Assembly: GCA_035406685.1 (NCBI GenBank)
Contig: DAONLM010000002.1
Location: 1-40,853, forward strand
Source: DAONLM01 sp035406685
GTDB taxonomy: Bacteria > Spirochaetota > GWE2-31-10 > MWDO01
Reading direction: 5' to 3'
Length of the DNA stretch: 40,853 bases
Shown here: positions 17,611 to 24,686 of the stretch, one piece after another
Layout of the letters: every line of letters begins with the position of its first letter
Position numbering within the stretch: position 1 is the first letter of the stretch
Made by a program: the position numbers and the translations under genes
The notes under the pieces: generated by a model
Database searches by the model: none
Told to the model about the DNA's origin: nothing
What the model saw: the letters and a program-made list of their open reading frames with translations, nothing else

Positions 17611-19236
17611 TTATTCTACTTTAATAATAATTGTTCCGTAATTGGCGATATTTGATATTGAGAGAATACCCTTTTTAATCTCGATTTTAGCATTTTCTCC
17701 CAAAAGTTGAGTGACTTTTGCATCACTTTTTTCTAAGGAAGTACCGGTTAAATCAAATTTAATAAATGAATACTTCTTTTTATCAAAATTAAGAATAACT
17801 ATTGTCTTTTCATTATCGAATTCTCTCAAATATCCTATCACTTTATTATTTTTACCAACAATTGATAATGTTTGAAAAGTTCCAAGAGATAGAGATTTAT
17901 TTTCTTTTCTTATTTTTACAAGATTTCTATAATGATTTAGAATTGAATTATTATCTTTTTCAAATTTAGCTACATTATAATCTTTATAATTTTCATTTAC
18001 TCCAAGCCATGCCTTATTTGCTGTGGTAAACCCGGCATTTTCAGAATCATCCCATTGCATAGGAACTCTTAAAAATCTATCCCCTTTAAATTTAGGAGTT
18101 GTATCCATTCCAATCTCTTCACCATAATAGATAAAAGGTATACCAGGAAGTGTCAAATAAATTGATCCAGCGAGTTTGCATTTATCTATATTCTCTTCAA
18201 ATTGTCTGAAAGGTCTAACTCCTGCATAAGAATCATGATTGGAAAGAAGTGTTGCTAAAAATCCACCATCTTTATTCTTTAAATCTTTTGTATATTTTAC
18301 AACAATTGATTCTATCATATTTGCACCATTATCAGCAATAGGGGCTTCGTCTTTCAATGTTCTTATTATTGTATTATTTATTTTAAAGTCAAATACAGAA
18401 TGAAACATATCTTTACCATTACCCAAATAGTCAATATAAGGTGATTCTGATTCTGCAACAAAAAATATATCTCTATCTTTATAATTTTCCTCTACAAATT
18501 TTCTAAACTCTCTATATATTTGAAAACTTTCTGGCTGATGTTTTATTGCATTTTCACCATTTTCTACAAGAAGTGTAACAGCATCAAATCTAAAGCCATC
18601 CACACCAAGATCAAGCCAGAATTTCATAACGCTTTTCATATAGTTTATGACTTCTGGATTCTTATAGTTTAAATCTGGTTTTGAATTTATAAAATATGCA
18701 TAATACCAGCCCGTCTCTGTTTTATACCAGTATTTTTTCCATGAACCAGTAGGTTCTGTCTCTGACCATATATACCAGTTTCTATATTTTGAATTTTTAT
18801 TCTTCATTGCATCTATAAAAAATGGGTGTTTATCAGAAGTATGGTTTACTACAAAATCAATTATTACTCTAATACCGTTCTCATGACACTTTTTTAATAA
18901 TTCTTTAAAATCATCCAATGTCCCATAAGTAGGATCAACATTCATATAATCAATCGGATCATAATTATTGGTTTTCTCCGCTGAATCTGTAATTGGCATA
19001 AACCATATACCAGAAATGCCAAGTGCTTTTAAATAATCGATTTTTTCAATTACACCTCTAAAATCCCCATTTTTATCACCATTTGAGTCTTTAAAAGATC
19101 TAACAAACAATTCATAAAATACACCTCTCGAATACCATTTGTCAACATCACTTGATGGTATAATATACTTTTTATTCTGTGAAAAAAGATTAAATGAAAT
19201 AAAAATAATAAAAATTAAAAATACACTCCTTTTCAT
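17611..19236 (-). CDS. Secreted GH13 alpha-amylase/alpha-glucosidase
   Basis: The 541-residue enzyme is predicted to hydrolyse alpha-glucosidic bonds in starch-like oligosaccharides. A signal peptide (MKRS, hydrophobic core, cleavage near F-S/Q-N, residues 19-20) sends it to the periplasm or outside. The GH13 barrel has the conserved regions in order: D-F-V-V-N-H (127-132), G-F-R-F-D with nucleophile D218, A-E-S with acid/base E262, and S-N-H-D with D335. A C-terminal beta domain follows. Length and regions resemble oligosaccharide-acting GH13 enzymes as much as true amylases, so the substrate is open. GGAGGAGAG is a strong ribosome-binding site. Directly upstream of it lies a 22-bp inverted repeat that could control expression. 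No sugar transporter is nearby. Confidence 0.88.
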   Translation of the reverse strand: MKRSVFLIFIIFISFNLFSQNKKYIIPSSDVDKWYSRGVFYELFVRSFKDSNGDKNGDFRGVIEKIDYLKALGISGIWFMPITDSAEKTNNYDPIDYMNVDPTYGTLDDFKELLKKCHENGIRVIIDFVVNHTSDKHPFFIDAMKNKNSKYRNWYIWSETEPTGSWKKYWYKTETGWYYAYFINSKPDLNYKNPEVINYMKSVMKFWLDLGVDGFRFDAVTLLVENGENAIKHQPESFQIYREFRKFVEENYKDRDIFFVAESESPYIDYLGNGKDMFHSVFDFKINNTIIRTLKDEAPIADNGANMIESIVVKYTKDLKNKDGGFLATLLSNHDSYAGVRPFRQFEENIDKCKLAGSIYLTLPGIPFIYYGEEIGMDTTPKFKGDRFLRVPMQWDDSENAGFTTANKAWLGVNENYKDYNVAKFEKDNNSILNHYRNLVKIRKENKSLSLGTFQTLSIVGKNNKVIGYLREFDNEKTIVILNFDKKKYSFIKFDLTGTSLEKSDAKVTQLLGENAKIEIKKGILSISNIANYGTIIIKVE

Positions 19237-19247
19237 TTCTCTCCTCC

Positions 19248-19309
19248 ATTAATTTAAAAGTTATAATAATATATTATAAATTTAAATTTATTACAACTTT
19301 TAAATTAAT
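19248..19309 (-). promoter_or_regulatory. 22-bp inverted repeat abutting the amylase ribosome-binding site
   Basis: Arms 19248-19269 and 19288-19309 are reverse complements at 21 of 22 positions, with an 18-base loop. In minus-strand RNA the single mismatch is a G-U pair, so the stem is continuous; in plus-strand RNA it would be an A-C mismatch. The 3' arm ends exactly where the GGAGGAGAG ribosome-binding site (19239-19247) begins. It may be a 5' UTR stem-loop (mRNA stability or translation control) or a DNA operator. Confidence 0.6.
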
Positions 19310-19329
19310 TTTTAAAATATTTTTTTAAA

Positions 19330-19353
19330 AAAGGCTACCAAAAGGTAGCCTTT
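19330..19353 (-). terminator. Rho-independent terminator of ssb
   Basis: AAAGGCTACC (19330-19339) and GGTAGCCTTT (19344-19353) form a 10-bp stem with a 4-base loop. On the minus strand it runs directly into six or more T, beginning 7 bases after the ssb stop codon. Confidence 0.85.
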
Positions 19354-19360
19354 AAAAAAA

Positions 19361-19711
19361 TTATGCGGCTTTTTTTGTAAAAGTAGTTCGTACAAAAAAA
19401 ACATCATCCGCATAAACAGTAAGTTTTTGTTTCTTGTTGCCCTCTTTGTCTGTCCAGATTTCCTGTTTTAATCTACCTGTTAATCTTACCCTTGAACCCT
19501 TTTTGAGACACTTTGCACATGCCTCTGCAATGTGATTCCAGGTAGTAACAGAAACATAACTTACTTCGTTATATTCTGTTTCCTCCTTTTTGAACTTAAA
19601 GTTTACGGCAACATCAAATTTGCACACAGAACTACCATTTTTAGTATAGAGTAGTTCTGGCTCTCTGGTTAAATTTCCCTCAAGTATTACTTGATTCAAT
19701 GGATTAAGCAT
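19361..19711 (-). CDS. ssb: Single-stranded DNA-binding protein without acidic tail
   Basis: The 116-residue protein is a single OB-fold SSB: N-Q-V-I-L-E-G-N-L-T-R-E-P-E-L near the N-terminus, A-V-N in strand 2, V-T-T-W, A-C-A-K-C-L-K-K-G-S-R-V, and the V-Y-A-D-D-V-F-F end strand. Typical bacterial SSBs are 150-180 residues and end in a disordered linker and an acidic tip (D-D-D-I-P-F) that recruits replication and repair proteins. This one stops right after the OB fold with basic residues T-K-K-A-A. Either another SSB exists in the genome or partner recruitment differs. AGGAGG precedes the ATG. It is a single-gene unit with its own terminator, not next to rpsF/rpsR. Confidence 0.9.
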   Translation of the reverse strand: MLNPLNQVILEGNLTREPELLYTKNGSSVCKFDVAVNFKFKKEETEYNEVSYVSVTTWNHIAEACAKCLKKGSRVRLTGRLKQEIWTDKEGNKKQKLTVYADDVFFVRTTFTKKAA

Positions 19712-19923
19712 AAAAACCTCCTAATAAAAAATTATTTTTTTATTTATTTTTCTATATATTAATCACAAAATTTTTGAGAAAATCCTTTACAAAATTTGAA
19801 AAAAATTTTAAAAATTTTTATTATTTTTTTCTTCATATCATTAATTTCTAATATAAAATGTATAGTTATTTTATGTTATATTAAAAATATTGTCTAAACA
19901 ATTCTAAAATAAAAAAAATATCC

Positions 19924-19951
19924 TTGATTATTTCAAAAAAAGTTATATAAT
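19924..19951 (+). promoter_or_regulatory. Promoter of the kinase operon, probably giving a leaderless mRNA
   Basis: TTGATT (19924-19929), a 16-base spacer and a perfect TATAAT (19946-19951) lie so close to ATG 19959 that transcription should start at or within 2 bases of the start codon. No Shine-Dalgarno is present before this ATG. Confidence 0.55.
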
Positions 19952-19958
19952 TAATTAT

Positions 19959-22895
19959 ATGAGACAATTAAAATATATATTTTTTGTATTTCTCTTTATA
20001 TTTTTTAACTTTTTAATATTCTCTAATAATAAAAAAGATATAAAAATTGGCTTTTATAACAATCCACCTAAAATTTATAAAGACAATAATGGCAATATTA
20101 CTGGCTATCATATCGATATTATAAGAGAAATTGCAAAAAATGAAAACTGGAATATTACATTTATTGAAGGGACATGGGAAGAATGTCTTACTAAACTCAA
20201 AAAAGGCGAAATAGATATAATGCCGGATGTAGCATATTCAGAAGAGAGAGAAAAAGAATATCTCTTTAATAAAGAATCTGTTTTATTAAAATGGGGAGTT
20301 GTTTATACCAAGAAGGATTTTGATCTTGAAAACATAATTGATCTTGAAAATAAAAAAATAGCCACAATGAAAGGGAGTATTCATACAGAAGGGGAAAAAG
20401 GAATTATAAATCTTTTACAATCCTTCAATGTAAATGCATCTTTTGTATTTACTGAAAATTATGAAAAATGTTTTGAATTACTTGAAAATAATAAAGTGGA
20501 TGCCTGTGTTGTTAATAGACTATTTGGGCTTGAAAATGAAGAAAAATTTAATATAAAAAGGACTTCAATCATCTTTAATCCAACCCATATTAAATATGCT
20601 TTCTCAAAATCTTCTGAAAAAGCAGAATATTTAATAAAAGCAATAGATGAAAATATAAATAAATTCAGAATGGACAAAAATAGTATTTTATATAAAGCCT
20701 TTGACAAATATATAAAAGGAGCGATAAAAAAGGAAAAAAAATATCTCTTCAATATAAGAATTTTAATATTATTCATAATAGCCTGTTTTTTTATTCTTTC
20801 ATCTTTTTTGTTTATATTTTTAGCAAATAAAAACAGATCTTACAATTATGCTAAATATTTAAAAACAAATCCTTCAATGAATAGCATAAGAAATGAAATA
20901 ATCAATGCAACTCTTTTAGTTTTTGCAATATTTTCATTACCTCTTTCTCTATTTTTTCTATATCAATCTCTAATTATTAAATGGGATAATTTTTTATTTT
21001 TGAATTTTTTTACAACTATTCTGGCTATTTTTTCAATATTCTTTATAAAAAAATTAAACATTATCTTAAAAATGGCAATATTAATATTAATATTTTTTTT
21101 AAACGGTATTGTAATTTTAAAAATATGGGGAAGAATTGGAATTGGAGCACTCTTTTTTCTTACACCAGGAATAGTAGTTAGCATAATGCATGGTAAAAAA
21201 AGTGGATTTATCGTCCTTTTTTTGGGTCTTACTATTACATTTATAATTGGATTCTTAATTTCCACTGATATAATTAAAATAAATTATAATTTTGTTGAAT
21301 ACTCCAAAACATTATCAAGCTGGCTTTTTTCGTTATTTATTATTTTTATTTTTTTTCTTACTCTTATATCTGGAATTGAAAAATTTTATGAAATATTAAT
21401 TAATTCTGTCGAAAATCTTGAATCTACTGTTAAAGAAAGAACCTCTGAACTTCAAGAGTCAAATGACAAGTTAAGAAAGGAGATAGAAGAAAGAATCAAA
21501 ACAGAAAAAGAATTAGTTTTAGCAAAAATGAAAGCAGAAGAGGCAAATAAAATAAAATCCAATTTTTTAGCAAACATGACTCATGAGATAAGAACACCTT
21601 TAAATGCTATACTCGGATATGCTCAAATTTTAAAATTTCAAAATGACATAAAAGGAGAATCAAAGAGTCAAATTGATACTATTATAAAAAGTGGGGAACA
21701 CTTATTAGAATTAATTAATGAAGTTCTCGAAATGTCAAAAATAGAAGCCGGAATTCTTTACTTAAATATGGATAATTTTGATTTTTATGAAATGATTGAG
21801 GAAATTTATAAACTTTTTAAAATTAAGATGGAGAGAAAAGGTCTTGACTTTAATATTGAGATGGATAAAGATATTCCAAGAGTAATTTTTTCTGATAGAA
21901 TAAGAATAAAACAGGTGATTATAAATCTAATTGGGAATGCCTTTAAATTTACTAAAAAAGGTTATGTTAATGTTAGAGTAAAGAAAAATAACGATAAACT
22001 TTCTATTAGTGTGACAGATAGTGGGATAGGAATAGCAAAAGAAGATCTTGAAAAAATTTTTCTTCCATTTGAACAGTCTGTTTCTGGAATTTTTGAGGGG
22101 GGAACAGGGCTTGGTCTTTCTATTAGTAAAAGAATTGCAAAATTATTAGAGGGGGATATCTATGTTGAGAGTAAAGTTGGTTATGGCAGTACTTTTACTT
22201 TTGAATTCAAATACCAGATAGGAGATGAAACTCTTATTAAAAATAATAACTATAATAAAAATATAATAAGAATAAAAGGAGACTCAAAGATTAAAGTTCT
22301 TGTTGTTGATGATAGAGATACTAATAGAGATATACTTGTTAAAATTTTATCGCCTCTCGGATTTGATGTTATGGAAACAAAAGATGGTCTTACTGCTTTA
22401 AAAATGATAGATCAATATAAACCAGATATTATTCTACTCGACATAGTAATGCCGGATATAAGCGGGATTGAGGTAATTGATAGATTAAGAAAATCTAATA
22501 ATCCGGTAAAAATAATAGCAATAATAGCAAGTGTAATGGACGAAAATAAAAATGAGATTTTAGAAAAAGGGGCAGACTCTTTTATAATTAAACCATTTAA
22601 AAAAGAGATAATACTTGAAGAGATAAAAAATCTTTTAAATATTGAATATATTTATGAAGAAAATGACGTAAAGAGCGATGACCACGACTTAAATTTAAAT
22701 TCAATAAAAGAATCACTTAAAAATATTCCGGTAGAAATAATAGAAAAATTTAAACAAGAACTTACAATTGGAGATATTAAAGAAATAATAAAATATAATG
22801 AGATTATTGAACAATATGATAAAAATTTATCGAAATATTTTAAAAAATTTATAGATGATTTTGATTTTAACATTATTTTATCACTATTAAATTAG
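19959..22895 (+). CDS. Hybrid sensor histidine kinase with periplasmic SBP_bac_3 sensor
   Basis: This 978-residue membrane kinase has a signal peptide (1-22), a periplasmic family-3 solute-binding domain (28-255, typical of amino-acid-like ligands), a TM helix (265-290), a multi-TM segment (315-470) and a coiled coil (485-535). These lead into a HisKA domain with the phospho-acceptor H542 in H-E-I-R-T-P-L-N, an ATPase domain (N660, D-S-G-I-G at 687-691, G-T-G-L-G-L), and a receiver domain with D784/D785, phospho-acceptor D828 and K878. A helical tail of about 70 residues after the receiver resembles those of other hybrid kinases but is not a clear HPt domain. It is followed after 13 bases by a second kinase. 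The sensor suggests detection of a small periplasmic solute. Confidence 0.92.
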   Translation: MRQLKYIFFVFLFIFFNFLIFSNNKKDIKIGFYNNPPKIYKDNNGNITGYHIDIIREIAKNENWNITFIEGTWEECLTKLKKGEIDIMPDVAYSEEREKEYLFNKESVLLKWGVVYTKKDFDLENIIDLENKKIATMKGSIHTEGEKGIINLLQSFNVNASFVFTENYEKCFELLENNKVDACVVNRLFGLENEEKFNIKRTSIIFNPTHIKYAFSKSSEKAEYLIKAIDENINKFRMDKNSILYKAFDKYIKGAIKKEKKYLFNIRILILFIIACFFILSSFLFIFLANKNRSYNYAKYLKTNPSMNSIRNEIINATLLVFAIFSLPLSLFFLYQSLIIKWDNFLFLNFFTTILAIFSIFFIKKLNIILKMAILILIFFLNGIVILKIWGRIGIGALFFLTPGIVVSIMHGKKSGFIVLFLGLTITFIIGFLISTDIIKINYNFVEYSKTLSSWLFSLFIIFIFFLTLISGIEKFYEILINSVENLESTVKERTSELQESNDKLRKEIEERIKTEKELVLAKMKAEEANKIKSNFLANMTHEIRTPLNAILGYAQILKFQNDIKGESKSQIDTIIKSGEHLLELINEVLEMSKIEAGILYLNMDNFDFYEMIEEIYKLFKIKMERKGLDFNIEMDKDIPRVIFSDRIRIKQVIINLIGNAFKFTKKGYVNVRVKKNNDKLSISVTDSGIGIAKEDLEKIFLPFEQSVSGIFEGGTGLGLSISKRIAKLLEGDIYVESKVGYGSTFTFEFKYQIGDETLIKNNNYNKNIIRIKGDSKIKVLVVDDRDTNRDILVKILSPLGFDVMETKDGLTALKMIDQYKPDIILLDIVMPDISGIEVIDRLRKSNNPVKIIAIIASVMDENKNEILEKGADSFIIKPFKKEIILEEIKNLLNIEYIYEENDVKSDDHDLNLNSIKESLKNIPVEIIEKFKQELTIGDIKEIIKYNEIIEQYDKNLSKYFKKFIDDFDFNIILSLLN

Positions 22896-22908
22896 AAAAG
22901 GGGGTAAT

Positions 22909-24135
22909 ATGAGCCACCAAGATATATATAAAGATATTGATTTAACTAATAAATCTGTTTTGATTGTAGATGATAATCCAAATAATTTAAAAATTTTAGG
23001 TACAATGCTTGAATCAATTGGCTTTAATGTTCGGGTTGCCAAATCTGGAGAAGAATGTTTAAAAAGTATAGCTATTTCAAAGCCAGATATTATTTTACTT
23101 GATATTCATATGCCCGGAATGGATGGTTATGAAGTTTGTAAAATTATTAAGGCAGATTCTCTTTTAAATGATATACCAGTAATCTTTATTAGTGCTTTAA
23201 CAGAAGAATTTCAAAAGAGTCAAGCATTTGAGGTTGGAGGGGTAGACTATATAGTAAAGCCTTTTGAATTAAAAGATGTAGAATTAAGGGTAAAAACACA
23301 TCTTTTGTTACAGGAAAAAAATAATAAACTAATTATGGCATTAAAAGATCTAAAAGAGAGAGAAGAAAAATTAGTTGAAGCAGAAAAAATGGCTTCTCTT
23401 GGAATAATGACAGCTGGAATTGCACATGAGATTAATAATCCAATTAATTTTATAAGTAATAATTTTAAAGCTTTAAAAAATAGACTTGATAAATTAAATG
23501 ACATTATAAATAAAATTCAAGATAAAGATCTCGAATCTCAATTAAAAGAAATTTTTATCGATATACCCAAAATTTATACTGGTATTTTTGCCGGTTTGGA
23601 ATATGTAGAAAAAATTATTAAGAGTCTAAGAATATATGCAAGAATGGATAAAGATAATTTGGTTGAATCAGATATTAATGAATTACTCGAATCAGCACTA
23701 ACTATTTTACAACATAAATATAAAGATATTGCTATAATAGAAAAAAAATTTAATTTTTCTAAAAAAATCAATTGTTATCCAGCAAAATTAACTCAGGTTT
23801 TTATAAATATTTTAGCAAATAGTATTGATGCTATAAAAGAAGCGGAAAACATTTTAAAAAATAAAAACGAAACTGGTAAAATTACCATTATTACAAAAGA
23901 AGAGAACAATTCTTTAGTACTCGAATTTATAGACAATGGCATTGGAATTGAGAAAGAAAATAAGAATAAAATTTTTGATCCTTTCTGGACCACAAAAGAT
24001 ACTGGCTATGGTACCGGATTGGGACTATCTATTGTTTCTGGTGTGATTAGAGATTTAAAAGGAGCAATTTGCGTTGAAAGTGAGATAAACTGTGGGACAA
24101 AAATAAAAATAACCATACCATTAGATAATAGATAA
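22909..24135 (+). CDS. Cytoplasmic REC-histidine kinase
   Basis: The 408-residue soluble protein has an N-terminal receiver domain (D21/D22, phospho-acceptor D65, K117), a coiled coil (135-160), and a kinase core with A-H-E-I-N-N-P acceptor H173 and an ATPase domain whose G1 (D-N-G-I-G-I) and G2 (G-T-G-L-G-L-S-I) boxes are intact. Receiver-first kinases usually take phosphate or a docking signal from an upstream kinase and pass it on. The preceding hybrid kinase is the obvious donor, and the stand-alone receiver 13 bases downstream is the obvious acceptor. AAGGGGGT is a good ribosome-binding site. Confidence 0.92.
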   Translation: MSHQDIYKDIDLTNKSVLIVDDNPNNLKILGTMLESIGFNVRVAKSGEECLKSIAISKPDIILLDIHMPGMDGYEVCKIIKADSLLNDIPVIFISALTEEFQKSQAFEVGGVDYIVKPFELKDVELRVKTHLLLQEKNNKLIMALKDLKEREEKLVEAEKMASLGIMTAGIAHEINNPINFISNNFKALKNRLDKLNDIINKIQDKDLESQLKEIFIDIPKIYTGIFAGLEYVEKIIKSLRIYARMDKDNLVESDINELLESALTILQHKYKDIAIIEKKFNFSKKINCYPAKLTQVFINILANSIDAIKEAENILKNKNETGKITIITKEENNSLVLEFIDNGIGIEKENKNKIFDPFWTTKDTGYGTGLGLSIVSGVIRDLKGAICVESEINCGTKIKITIPLDNR

Positions 24136-24148
24136 TTGAGGTATACTT

Positions 24149-24523
24149 ATGAATAAAACAATTAAAATTCTTTATGTTGATGATGATTTTCTTAATCTTA
24201 TGTCATTTGAGGTATTGTTTAAAGATAAGTTTGTTGTTTTTATAGCTCCAAATGTCAAAAAAGGCCTTGATATTTTTAATAAAAACGATATTTCTGTTGT
24301 TATAACAGATCAAAAAATGCCAGAAATGAGTGGGGTTAAGTTTCTAAAAGAAGTAATTAAAAAAAATAGCAATACATTAAGAATAATACATTCTGGATAT
24401 CTTCACAATGAAGAAGTTGAAGAGGGTATTAAAGAAGGAGTTGTTAACTATTTTTTAGATAAGCCCTTAAATGAAAATTTACTTTTAGATATAATTGAAA
24501 AATATATTAAAAATACAATGTAA
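24149..24523 (+). CDS. Stand-alone response regulator (REC only)
   Basis: The 124-residue protein is one receiver domain with D11/D12 acidic pocket, phospho-acceptor D54 in T-D-Q-K-M-P, switch S82 and K105. It has no DNA-binding or enzymatic output domain, so it acts like CheY or Spo0F, either binding a target or serving as a relay. GAGGT precedes the ATG. It ends a three-gene phosphorelay operon and is followed by 163 bases and an independent promoter. Confidence 0.92.
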   Translation: MNKTIKILYVDDDFLNLMSFEVLFKDKFVVFIAPNVKKGLDIFNKNDISVVITDQKMPEMSGVKFLKEVIKKNSNTLRIIHSGYLHNEEVEEGIKEGVVNYFLDKPLNENLLLDIIEKYIKNTM

Positions 24524-24620
24524 TATTTATTATTTCTTATAAAATTTTTTATTTAAGTTGGGGAAATTATAAAATTTTAGAGAAAACGAAGAAATTAAAT
24601 TTAAATTTTTGGTATATTTT

Positions 24621-24649
24621 TTGACAAAATCAAAAATTTTCGATATATA
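24621..24649 (+). promoter_or_regulatory. Promoter of the penicillin-binding protein gene
   Basis: TTGACA (24621-24626) and TATATA (24644-24649) are 17 bases apart, 38 bases before the TTG start. Confidence 0.6.
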
Positions 24650-24674
24650 TCACTTAAATCATAACCATACTATT

Positions 24675-24680
24675 GGAGGG
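24675..24680 (+). promoter_or_regulatory. Shine-Dalgarno supporting a TTG start for the PBP gene
   Basis: GGAGGG lies 6 bases before TTG 24687 and fixes this non-ATG start. Confidence 0.75.
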
Positions 24681-24686
24681 TCTTAA

